Positions 52,352 to 60,934 of a stretch of DNA of 64,000 nt are shown here, piece after piece (position 1 is the first letter of the stretch; each line of letters opens with the position of its first letter). Under the pieces are notes generated by a model. The model had not been told where the DNA came from. It worked only from the letters and a program-made list of their open reading frames with translations, and searched no databases. This stretch comes from Streptomyces sp. BR123 (GTDB lineage Bacteria; Actinomycetota; Actinomycetes; Streptomycetales; Streptomycetaceae). The stretch spans positions 1 through 64,000 of the forward strand of contig NZ_JACBGN010000007.1 in the NCBI RefSeq assembly GCF_013401435.1. Reading direction: 5' to 3'. A program made the position numbers and the translations under genes.

Positions 52352-54088
52352 CTACCGTGTGGCCGGGCCCGGGCCGGTGCCCGGCGTCTTGCGGGCACCC
52401 GCCTCGTCGACGACGTCCCGCTCGCCGTGGTCGCCGGTCCACTCCAGCGCGGCGATTTCCGGGTAGTGGAGGTCGAAGGCGGGGGATTCGGAACGTACCC
52501 GGGGGAGGGTGACGAAGTTGTGCCGCGGCGGAGGGCAGGAGGTCGCCCACTCCAGGGAGCGCCCGAAGCCCCAGGGGTCGTCGACCTCGACACGGGGCGC
52601 GGTCTTGGCAGTCTTCCACACGTTGTAGAAGAACGGCAGCGTCGACAGGCCGAGCAGGAACGCGCCGACGCTGGAGACCATGTTCAGGGCGGTGAAACCG
52701 TCGGCGGCCAGGTAGTCGGCGTACCGGCGAGGCATGCCTTCGGCACCCAGCCAGTGCTGGACGAGGAAGGTGCCGTGGAAGCCGATGAACAACGTCCAGA
52801 AATGGATCTTGCCGAGGCGTTCGTCGAGCATGGTGCCGGTCATCTTCGGCCACCAGAAGTAGAAGCCCGCGAACATCGCGAAGACGACGGTGCCGAAGAC
52901 CACGTAATGGAAGTGGGCGACGACGAAGTAGGTGTCCGTGACCTGAAAGTCCATCGGCGGCGAAGCCAGAATGATGCCGGTCAGCCCGCCGAACAGGAAC
53001 GTCACGAGGAAGCCGATGGACCACAGCATCGGCGTCTCGAACGACAGCGAGCCCTTCCACATGGTGCCGATCCAGTTGAAGAACTTCACCCCCGTGGGGA
53101 CGGCGATGAGGAACGTCATGAAGGAGAAGAAGGGCAGGAGCACGGCCCCGGTGGCGAACATGTGGTGGGCCCACACCGTCACCGACAGTCCGGCGATGGC
53201 GATCGTCGCGGCGACGAGGCCGATGTAGCCGAAGATCGGCTTGCGGGAGAACACGGGCAGGATCTCGGTGATGATCCCGAAGAACGGCAGGGCGATGATG
53301 TACACCTCGGGGTGGCCGAAGAACCAGAACAGGTGCTGCCACAGCAGAGTCCCGCCGTTGGCCGGGTCGAAGACGTGGGAGCCGAACTTCCGGTCCGACT
53401 CCAGCACGAGAAGCGCGGCGGCCAGCACCGGGAACGCGAACAGCACCAGCACCGAGGTCAGCAGCACGTTCCAGGTGAAGATCGGCATCCGGAACATCGT
53501 CATGCCGGGGGCGCGCATGCAAATGATCGTGGTGGCGAAGTTCACCGCGCCCAGGATGGTGCCGAAACCACCCATCGCCAGCCCCATGATCCACATATCG
53601 GAGCCGATGCCGGGGCTGCGTGTCACGTTGCTGAGCGGCGTATAGGCCGTCCAGCCGAAGTCAGCGCCGCCCTGCGGGGTCAGGATCCCGGCCAAGGCGA
53701 TGATCCCGCCGAAGAGGAACAGCCAGTACGACAGCATGTTCAGCCGAGGAAAGGCCACGTCCGGCGCCCCGATCTGCAGCGGCATGATCGCATTGGCGAA
53801 CCCGGCGAACGTCGGCGTGGCGAAGAGCAGCAGCATGATCGTGCCGTGCAGGGTGAACGCCTGGTTGTACTGCTCGTTGGAGAGGATCTGTGTCCCCGGC
53901 CGGGCCAGCTCCGCCCGGATCGCCAGCGCCAGCACCCCGCCCACCAGGAAGAAGACGAACGAAGTGATCAGGTACAAGTGACCGATCTTCTTGTGGTCGG
54001 TGGTGGACAGCCAGGTCACCACCACCTGCCCCGGCGTGCGCCCCGGCGTCGGGACCGGAGCGACCGGCTCGGTCGATGTCATTGCCAT
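52352..54088 (-). CDS. ctaD: cytochrome c oxidase subunit I
   Basis: The 578-residue, twelve-helix protein carries the haem and copper ligands: [10 protein letters not shown] (haem a His), [10 protein letters not shown] (CuB His and cross-linked Tyr), [10 protein letters not shown] (CuB His pair) and FHYVVFGTV (haem His). It reduces oxygen at the membrane as part of an aa3-type oxidase. No ctaC, E or F genes are nearby, so this is a second, isolated ctaD copy. An 11-bp perfect hairpin lies in its leader. Confidence 0.93.
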   Translation of the reverse strand: MAMTSTEPVAPVPTPGRTPGQVVVTWLSTTDHKKIGHLYLITSFVFFLVGGVLALAIRAELARPGTQILSNEQYNQAFTLHGTIMLLLFATPTFAGFANAIMPLQIGAPDVAFPRLNMLSYWLFLFGGIIALAGILTPQGGADFGWTAYTPLSNVTRSPGIGSDMWIMGLAMGGFGTILGAVNFATTIICMRAPGMTMFRMPIFTWNVLLTSVLVLFAFPVLAAALLVLESDRKFGSHVFDPANGGTLLWQHLFWFFGHPEVYIIALPFFGIITEILPVFSRKPIFGYIGLVAATIAIAGLSVTVWAHHMFATGAVLLPFFSFMTFLIAVPTGVKFFNWIGTMWKGSLSFETPMLWSIGFLVTFLFGGLTGIILASPPMDFQVTDTYFVVAHFHYVVFGTVVFAMFAGFYFWWPKMTGTMLDERLGKIHFWTLFIGFHGTFLVQHWLGAEGMPRRYADYLAADGFTALNMVSSVGAFLLGLSTLPFFYNVWKTAKTAPRVEVDDPWGFGRSLEWATSCPPPRHNFVTLPRVRSESPAFDLHYPEIAALEWTGDHGERDVVDEAGARKTPGTGPGPATR

Positions 54089-54107
54089 GCGGAATCCCTC
54101 GCGTGAA

Positions 54108-54143
54108 GTAGCGGTGAGTATCGATCTCCTGGCTCACCGCTAC
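54108..54143. promoter_or_regulatory. 11-bp inverted repeat in the ctaD leader
   Basis: GTAGCGGTGAG (54108-54118) pairs perfectly with CTCACCGCTAC (54133-54143) around 14 nt, 20-55 bp before the ctaD start. It could be a regulator site or a leader RNA hairpin controlling oxidase expression. Confidence 0.5.
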
Positions 54144-54321
54144 CTGTCTACGCTCCTCAACGCCGATTCGTCCGCCCTGGCGAAGGCGCGTACGGGTGAG
54201 GCCCAACGGTCCCCGCCGGGCGGATGCCGCCATAGCCCGTCCCTCGGCAGTTCACGGGCGTGGCGTGCCGGAGCGGGGGTAGGCGGCTGGCATCGCCGTG
54301 CCAGTCGGCAAGGAGGACCCC

Positions 54322-54786
54322 ATGCCCGTCTCCACGCAACCCCTCACCCGGCAAGACCGGGCACATGTGCTGCGGCAGGGATTCCATGACGAGATCCTCG
54401 GCCTCCTCATGTTCGCTGCTGCCCTCGCCCTGTGGCTGTTCACCATGATCACTCAGGACGGACCCAAGGACGCACAGGTAAATGAAGCCTTTGTCGGTCT
54501 GGTTCTGATGTTCGTCGCCGGTCGGCGGCTGTACCGGGGCGGCGGTGTGCTCTCCGATGTGGTGATCGGCCTCGGCGGCCTGTGGATGATCGCGTCGCCG
54601 TTCGTCCTCGGACTGCAGAACACGGCGATGAACAGCGGAACCCGCATCTTCGACATCGCCGTCGGCACCGTCCTCGTGGTGCTCGCGGCGATATCACTGC
54701 TGGTCCTGCGCAGGGACCGCCAGGCCACCGGTGGACAGGAGCACCGCCCCTCCGCCGAGACGGTCCGAAAGGCCGGGGGCCGTTGA
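54322..54786 (+). CDS. SPW-repeat membrane protein
   Basis: The 154-residue protein follows a perfect AAGGAGGACCCC. Four hydrophobic segments are visible (LGLLMFAAALALWLFTM through VGTVLVVLAAISLLVL). The phrase GGLWMIASPFVLGLQNT is the SPW signature (here ASPF). Family of unknown function, often in stress-related loci. Divergent from ctaD. Confidence 0.75.
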   Translation: MPVSTQPLTRQDRAHVLRQGFHDEILGLLMFAAALALWLFTMITQDGPKDAQVNEAFVGLVLMFVAGRRLYRGGGVLSDVVIGLGGLWMIASPFVLGLQNTAMNSGTRIFDIAVGTVLVVLAAISLLVLRRDRQATGGQEHRPSAETVRKAGGR

Positions 54787-54949
54787 GGCCCGGCCGGCCG
54801 GCAGGATGGCGGCGCCGTCGCCCATCTGGTGTTCGCGCACCCGGACGTGAGAAAGCCCGCCGGCGTTCGAGTGCGCCGAGAGGGGTAGGCGCGGGAAGCC
54901 ACCGGCCGATCTGCCCAACCGGGGTGACGGCCGTGAGGAAGGGGAAAGG

Positions 54950-55483
54950 ATGACTGCCATACGCCGATCACCGTTCGCCGTGACGACCATGCTCGCAGCC
55001 GCGGTAGGGCTGTGTGCGCCCTCGGCCTTCGCGGCACAGCCCGGTGGGGATGGCGACAAGGAGTTCGTCGTCGCTGCCCACCAGTCCAACCTCGCGGAGA
55101 TCGCCGCCGGGGAAGACGCACGGAAGAACGCACAGGACTCCTGCGTCAAGAACGTCGGTGCCGCGCTGGTCAAGGACCATACGAAGCTGGACGCCGACCT
55201 GAAAGCGCTCGCCGACAAGATGAACATCAGCTTGCCTGCCACCCCGACACCGGAACAGGAGCAACATCTCAAGGGCGTCCAGCAGAAGGCCGGCTCCCCC
55301 GATTACGACGAGGCGTGGCTGACTGCCCAGGAAGCCGGCCACAAGACCACGCTGGCACTGATCGACAAGCAGATCGACCAGGGCGACAACAAGGATGTGA
55401 CAGCAGCCGCCAACAAGGCGCGGCCCATCGTCGCCCGGCACCTTGACATGGTGCGCGACGCCACCTGCCACCCCATGGGCTGA
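54950..55483 (+). CDS. secreted DUF4142 protein
   Basis: The 177-residue protein has a signal peptide (FAVTTMLAAAVGLCAPSAFA) and a helical DUF4142 domain: KEFVVAAHQSNLAEIAAGED, LVKDHTKLDADLKALADKMN, SPDYDEAWLTAQEAGHKTTL. A C-terminal RHLDMVRDATCHPMG follows. Ferritin-like helical bundle proteins of this type are exported. Function unknown. Confidence 0.82.
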   Translation: MTAIRRSPFAVTTMLAAAVGLCAPSAFAAQPGGDGDKEFVVAAHQSNLAEIAAGEDARKNAQDSCVKNVGAALVKDHTKLDADLKALADKMNISLPATPTPEQEQHLKGVQQKAGSPDYDEAWLTAQEAGHKTTLALIDKQIDQGDNKDVTAAANKARPIVARHLDMVRDATCHPMG

Positions 55484-56742
55484 CGGACCGGTTCCCCGGC
55501 GTCGTGGCCCCGCGCGAACCCGTACTCGTCCCGTTCGGGCGTCCGCGCGCTGCTCACCTCGTCTCCTCTCCTGCATCCCGCCTGAGCGCTGCCCCTGACC
55601 GCGGCACAGCATCGGCCGCCGCTTCGGCCGCGCTGCCCCCAGCTCAGGGGTGGCGCCGAGTACGCCAGGGCCCTTTGGTACGGTGCGGCGGCATCGGGAT
55701 CACGTGTCCTGCCCTTCATGCCGGGCCTGCGCCAGCAGCGCCGCCACGACGTCGTTCGTCCCGTCCTCGCTCTGTTCAAACGAGCGTGTCCAGCATTTTG
55801 TCGGTGGAGGGCCAAGGGCCTGCCAGGTGACGTTCCATCAGTTCAGGGTCGGTGCCGTTGCCGGCCGGGGACGTCCACCCGGGTCGCCCGTTGCGGGGCG
55901 ATGACGTCCGGCCGGTTCACGGCCGCCCCTGGCGGGGTCCTCGGGCACCGGCACGTGAAGCTTCTTCCGAAGCGGGGCCACGAGGATGAGGCGGACGGTG
56001 TGGTACTTCGTCGCGGTCTTCCCGCCGCGGGGGGGGTGGCAGGAACTGCCCGACGGGGCTTCGCACCTGGAATAGTCGTTTCGTTCCACCGCGATTGCAG
56101 CTTGATCGGGCATCAGGTCCACGCCGGATGCCTGTCAGGACTGTCTCGCACCACGCTCTGGTTTGAGAGGACTTCTGCGAATCCCGACTCGGGGCAACGT
56201 GATCGGCTTCGGCATGTGCTCATAACTCTCGCAGCCAGTCATTTAAATACCACAGCAGCAGGCGTCAGAACGGGAAGCAACACCTTGATTCCCTGCAAGC
56301 CCTTGGGAAGCCACCCGGAATACGCCGGAAACGTGCCGTAGGCCGCTGTAAGAAACCCCGACGGCGGGCGGCGGAGTCGTCCTCAGTAACGTGCCTGGCG
56401 ACGGCGTTGACTCGGGGGCGAGCGTAACGTTCCAGGGACCGTACGGAGGCTGGGGGCTTCGTGTAAAAACTGAAGCAGGCATTCCACGGATGAGTAGGGT
56501 GCATATGATGCAGTGAGTGGTGAATATTACAAGATGTATTTACTTCCCGCTGGTCACATGTGCGCCCGAGCGCTCCGGTTGACCAATTGTGCAGGGTCGC
56601 GGCGGGTGGGACGATTCGGGGAAGTACGCGCGGAATCGACTCCTGAAAGTCACGGGCGCCAGGTTATGGGACTGCAGGGCTGAAATCCTCAACTCGCTCT
56701 GACACTCGTCGAATTCGGGAGTCCGGTCGAGAGGAGTCGGCA
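55484..56742. other. 1.26 kb without a confident gene
   Basis: The longest leftward frame (55838-56122, MDLMPDQAAIAVERNDYSRC) has no recognised domain or clear ribosome site. From about 56,210 to 56,540 the sequence is unusually AT-rich for this genome (for example TCATTTAAATACC and ATATTACAAGATG), suggesting foreign DNA or a regulatory region. Confidence 0.4.
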
Positions 56743-57315
56743 ATGCCAGTCGGTCAAGCCCCGCCACAGGACGAGAAGTCCGGAAGTTTCCCCTCCGCCG
56801 CCCTGCCCCTGGTGGCCGACGCCGACACGATCCCGGTGGGACCGGCACCCCACTCCGTCGCCATGCGGCCCGACGGGTTGCGCGCCTACGTGACCAACTC
56901 GGGCGGCAACACCCTGAGCGTGATCGACACCGCCGCGGACGCCGTCGCCGCCACCATCGCCGTGGGGGCCGGCCCGTGGGCCGCAGCGGTCACCCCCGAC
57001 GGCCAGAACCTCTACGTGACCCTGCCCGGCTCGGGGACCGTCGCCGTCGTCAGCACGGCCACCGACACCCTCTTCACCACCATCGGCGGCCTCAACGCCC
57101 CGCGCGGGCTGGCCCTCACCCCCGACGGCACCCGCCTCTACGTGGCGAACTCCGGCGCCAACACCGTCAGTGTCATCGACACGGCCACCCACACCGTCAC
57201 CGGCACCGTCCCCGTGGGAAACGGCCCCAAGCCGTCACCGTCCGCCCCGACGGGCTGCGGGCCTACGTCAGCAACTCCACCGGCACCACCGTCAGCGTGA
57301 TCAACACGCTGAGGC
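56743..57315 (+). pseudogene. YVTN-type beta-propeller, frameshifted and truncated
   Basis: Begins MPVGQAPPQDEKSGSFPSAA and then has four blades with the repeated phrase PDGLRAYVTNSGGNTLSVID. A base is missing near 57228: the frame ends GNGPKPSPSAP, while the next blade (VRPDGLRAYVSNSTGTTVSV) continues in another frame and then stops. Such propellers usually act outside or on the surface; there is no signal peptide here. The product of the first frame would be 185 residues. Confidence 0.65.
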
Positions 57316-57379
57316 GAGGCCGGGATCGTCAGCGGGCCCCGCTTCCCAGTCCGCTGCGGCGATGTCCCGGCCCTCACCG

Positions 57380-58327
57380 TCAGTTGTGTCCGCCTGGTTC
57401 GTCGCCTGCCGTCTTGACCTGCTTGCGGTAGGCGCCCGGCGGCGATCCGAAGTGTCGTTTGAAAGCTTTGGCGAAGGCGAACTCCGACGTGTACCCCGTG
57501 CGCTGCGCGATTGTGCTCAGCGGGGCAGGCGACTGGTGCAGCAACCGCGCCGCGGTGGCCATCCGCCAGTTGGTCAGGTAGGTCAACGGCGGCTCGCCGA
57601 CCACCGAGGCGAAGCGGCGGGCGAACGCCGCGCGGGACAGCCCGGCGCGGGTGCCCAGAGACTCCACGGTCCAGGGATGGCCGGGATCGTCGTGGATCGC
57701 CTTCAGGGCCGGGGCGACTGCCGGGTCGGTCAGCGCGGCCGCCCAACCCCGGGTCCGCTCCTTCGGTAGTTCGGCGTACCACGACCGGAGGATGTACAGC
57801 AGCAGCAGATCGATGAGCGCCGTGACGACCGCGTCCGAGCCCGGCTGCGGCGCGTGGAACTCGGCGCACAGCTGATCGACCGCCGAGCGCAGCACCGGGT
57901 GTCGGCCCGGAACCGCGGGGAGGTGGATGACCTCCGGTAGATCGCTGAACAGCGGATGCGGGCGATCGACGTCGATCGCGTACGCGCCGCACACCAGCAC
58001 CGTGTGCGGCCCTGGTCCGTCCACGGTGACCTGGCCGATCGGCGAGGAACGGTCCACGCGGTCCGGTACGAAGTCCACCGGATCGCGGCCCGGTGCATCG
58101 CACAGGGTGTGTCCGCTGCCGCGCTGCAGGAACACGATGTCGCCGGGTCCGAGCGCGAGCGGTTGGCCGCGCGGTGGCAGCAGGTGGCAGTGTCCTTCCA
58201 CGACCACGTGGAATCCGGCTCCTGAGATGGGTTGGAACTTCAGGGCCCAAGGGGCGTGCGCGTCGGTGCGAGTCACCATCGGGCGTCCCGTGCGCAGGAC
58301 TTCGAGGGTGTCGCTCAGGATGTCCAT
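57380..58327 (-). CDS. AraC-family regulator with cupin_6 domain
   Basis: The 315-residue protein starts MDILSDTLEVLRTGRPMVTR. The N-terminal cupin part is FHVVVEGHCHLLPPRGQPLA. The C-terminal AraC part has both helix-turn-helix motifs: TVESLGTRAGLSRAAFARRF, and LSTIAQRTGYTSEFAFAKAF then KRHFGSPPGAYRK. It probably controls the divergent SDR gene; such pairs are common in Streptomyces. Confidence 0.88.
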   Translation of the reverse strand: MDILSDTLEVLRTGRPMVTRTDAHAPWALKFQPISGAGFHVVVEGHCHLLPPRGQPLALGPGDIVFLQRGSGHTLCDAPGRDPVDFVPDRVDRSSPIGQVTVDGPGPHTVLVCGAYAIDVDRPHPLFSDLPEVIHLPAVPGRHPVLRSAVDQLCAEFHAPQPGSDAVVTALIDLLLLYILRSWYAELPKERTRGWAAALTDPAVAPALKAIHDDPGHPWTVESLGTRAGLSRAAFARRFASVVGEPPLTYLTNWRMATAARLLHQSPAPLSTIAQRTGYTSEFAFAKAFKRHFGSPPGAYRKQVKTAGDEPGGHN

Positions 58328-58470
58328 AGCGCCACTCTAGTGGCTGCATGATGAGACGATATGACAGAGGATCAAGATCTCAAGTCATTCACCGTCTCGA
58401 TGTGGAGACGTACGTTCTTGTCGTGGCGGTTGCCGAACCCCGGCACTGCATCGACGAAGGAACGGATCCC

Positions 58471-59187
58471 ATGTCTCTGGCCGGCAAGAAGATCGTGATC
58501 ATCGGTGGAACCTCCGGCATCGGCTTCGCGGTAGCCCAGCAGGCCGCGGGGGCCGGCGCGGACGTCGTGGTCGCCTCCAGCAATCAGGACCGCGTGGACG
58601 CCGCGACGAAGCGGTTGGGCGAGTCGGCCGAAGGCCGCCGCCTGGACGTCGCCGACGGCAACGCCATCGCCGCGTTCTTCGAGCAAGTCGGGGAGTTCGA
58701 CCACCTCGTCTACACCGCGGGCGAATCCCTGCTGATCAAGCCGTTGGTCGACACCACCCCGCAGGAGGCCAGGGCCGTCTTCGAGCGCCGGTTCTGGGGC
58801 GCGTTCCTCTGCGCCAAGTACGCTGCGCCGCGACTGCGCGACGGCGGCTCGATCACTTTCAGCTCCGGCGTCCTCGCGATCCGCCCCCTGTCCGGAACCG
58901 CGCTCACGGCAGGTATCACCGGCGGCATCGAGGCCCTGTCCCGGGCACTCGCCGTCGAACTCGCCCCTTTGCGCGTCAACGTGATCCAGCCCGGTGTGAT
59001 CCGCACCGAGCTGTGGGACGGCAGTGTCCCGGACCCGGAGGCTTTCCTCCAGGGCGCCGGGTCCGAGCTGCTCACGCGGCGTGTCGGCACTGCCGAGGAA
59101 GCCGCGGCGGCCTATCTCTTCGTCTTGTCCAACGCCTACGTCACCGGCACCACGCTCGCGATAGACGGCGGCGCGGCACTGGTGTGA
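58471..59187 (+). CDS. short-chain dehydrogenase/reductase family protein
   Basis: The 238-residue protein starts MSLAGKKIVIIGGTSGIGFA. The Rossmann motif is complete (GGTSGIG), and FSSGVLAIRPLSG carries the catalytic-Ser strand. The usual YxxxK is not seen (TALTAGITGGIEALSRALAV), so it belongs to a divergent subgroup or has lost normal redox activity. It ends with the family tail VTGTTLAIDGGAALV. AAGGAACGG site before the start. Divergent from the AraC gene. Confidence 0.82.
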   Translation: MSLAGKKIVIIGGTSGIGFAVAQQAAGAGADVVVASSNQDRVDAATKRLGESAEGRRLDVADGNAIAAFFEQVGEFDHLVYTAGESLLIKPLVDTTPQEARAVFERRFWGAFLCAKYAAPRLRDGGSITFSSGVLAIRPLSGTALTAGITGGIEALSRALAVELAPLRVNVIQPGVIRTELWDGSVPDPEAFLQGAGSELLTRRVGTAEEAAAAYLFVLSNAYVTGTTLAIDGGAALV

Positions 59188-59210
59188 CGTACGCGCCACA
59201 CATGCTGACT

Positions 59211-59432
59211 TCAGCTCGTCGGGGTGACGCTGGGTCGTCAAGGGTCAGGCCGGTGCCCGCCATGAAGCCGTCGGGGGTGTCGGGCCGGTATTGAAGGCGT
59301 TTGAGCCGGTTGCGGACGAGGGTTTCGAGGCGGTCGAGGGCCATGACGGCGAGGTTGGCCAGGCCGCGTTTGACGTGTGCCCATACCCACTCGACCGGGT
59401 TGAGGTCGGGCGAGTGCGGGCAGCTGGATCAC
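59211..59432 (-). pseudogene. IS630-type transposase C-terminal remnant
   Basis: Leftward codons include CPDLNPVEWVWAHVKRGLAN, LAVMALDRLETLVRNRLKRL and YRPDTPDGFMAGTGL, the usual IS630 end with the PDLNPVE catalytic segment. There is one frame change near 59400. Upstream domains are missing. Confidence 0.65.
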
Positions 59433-59983
59433 CGTCAGCCACTCGCGCTCGGCGATGGGACCTCATGAGCACCGAATTCTCGCGTCGCACCGTACTCAAG
59501 CAAGGGTGCGAGCCGCGCCAGGCCGCTGGCGCTTCCGCGCGCCCCAGAGGGCGGAGGACAGCATCCGGCGCCGCCGAAAGAGCGAACCTGCCCTCGCGTA
59601 CCTGGGCGTGGCCCTAGTCGCACCCGGTCCAATTTGCCTGATTTCAGTGGCTATTGGCATGTTTTTGGGCGGTCTGTCATGTTCTTCTATCACCAAGGCA
59701 CAAAGTCAACGAGTGAGAGCGAGGAATCACCCGGCACTTGGGCCTCCAGATAGCCTCTGACCTGCTGAAACAAGTTCCGAAGATGTCGTTTCGGTCGTCC
59801 CTGCGCGACCCCTTGTTGACCGCTGTTCACCGCCTCTACTGGCACGTGGTGGCACGGCCTTCTCGACAAGCCGGCGGACGGGACGGAGCGGTCTGTGACG
59901 CAGCGCACTCGGGTGGGGGCGATGACTTTGCGTACGGCCGTCGGTCATAAGGGCGACAACACCGACGCGAGGAAGGCCCGTCC
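59433..59983. other. about 550 bp without a confident gene
   Basis: A rightward frame contains a hydrophobic stretch (PGPICLISVAIGMFLGGLS) but no start or family pattern. The segment is less GC-rich than its neighbours. Confidence 0.3.
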
Positions 59984-60592
59984 ATGACCCACACGCTCAG
60001 CGCAACCCAGCACGTCACCCCTGTCGCGTCTGAGTCTGGTCTTGCGGCACGGAGGGCTCTGGTCGGCGGGCCCGCTGTTTCTCCTGGTCGGCATCGCTCA
60101 GGGATTCGCGCGTGACGGGTTCGACTTCACCCGTAACGCGATCAGTCAGCTCGCGCTCGGGGAGGCGGGGTGGATCCAGACGGTGAACTTCCTGCTCACC
60201 GGGATGCTGCTGATCGCGGGTGCCGCCGGTCTGCGCCGGACGTTGCACGGAGGTGCGGGAGGAACCTGGGCCCGGTCCTGGTCGGTGTCTTCGGTGCCTC
60301 GTTCTGGGCCGCCGCGCTCTTCCCGGCCGACGCCGGGGCAGGTTTCCCCGAAAGCTCCCCGGACGCGACGGTGATGAGCGGGCACCGCGCCGCGCACATG
60401 TTCGCAGGGATGATCGGTTACCTGGCCCTGTGTGCCGCGTTCGTCGTCCTGGCCCACCCGCTCGCCGCCCGGGGCCACCGCCGCTGGGCTCGTGCCTCGC
60501 GCCTCGCGCCCGTGATCGTTCTCGTCGGCTTCATGGCGTCCGCCGCCTCCGTCCTGGCCTTCATGGCCGGCGCGGGACTCGGCCTGTGCTAG
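59984..60592 (+). pseudogene. DUF998-type membrane protein, two frameshifts
   Basis: Starts MTHTLSATQHVTPVASESGL, then shifts near 60045 to LRHGGLWSAGPLFLLVGIAQ, and ARDGFDFTRNAISQLALGE. A second shift near 60255 leads to VLVGVFGASFWAAALFPADA and SGHRAAHMFAGMIGYLALCA. Together these make the six-helix DUF998 protein. Coding character is otherwise excellent, so breaks are recent or read errors. Function of the family unknown. Confidence 0.65.
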
Positions 60593-60709
60593 CTGGCGGC
60601 GGTGACAGCCCGGCTGGCCACCGCCCAGGTGAACCAGTAGCCGCCTGTCGCACCCGGCAGGCATCATCGACACCATCAAGATCGTTTCGACAAGAAACGG
60701 GGACATCCC

Positions 60710-60922
60710 ATGACCGACGCGGTAAAGGGTCCTGCCAGCTACTTCCCCTCCATCGAGAAGAAGTACGGCCGCTCGATCTCCGAGTGGAAGGACCTCATCC
60801 GTTCCTCCCCGCTGACCAAGCACATGGAGCTCGTCTCCTGGCTCAAGTCCGAGCACGGCCTGGGGCACGGCCACGCCAACGCCTTGGTCGCGCACACGCT
60901 TGCCGAGAACAGCGGTCAGTGA
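60710..60922 (+). CDS. DUF4287 protein
   Basis: The 70-residue protein starts MTDAVKGPASYFPSIEKKYG then SISEWKDLIRSSPLTKHMEL. The remainder GHGHANALVAHTLAEN is the DUF4287 pattern. Soluble, no membrane segment. Function unknown. Confidence 0.82.
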   Translation: MTDAVKGPASYFPSIEKKYGRSISEWKDLIRSSPLTKHMELVSWLKSEHGLGHGHANALVAHTLAENSGQ

Positions 60923-60934
60923 ACGGGAGCGTGA

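Noticed and set aside
52319-54106. Rightward 595-codon open frame opposite ctaD
   Set aside because: It is the antisense shadow of the cytochrome oxidase gene, very rich in Arg/Gly/His/Glu with no domain.
55838-56122. Leftward 94-codon ORF
   Set aside because: No ribosome site or family pattern; the second half is low-complexity. Kept only as part of the gene-free stretch.
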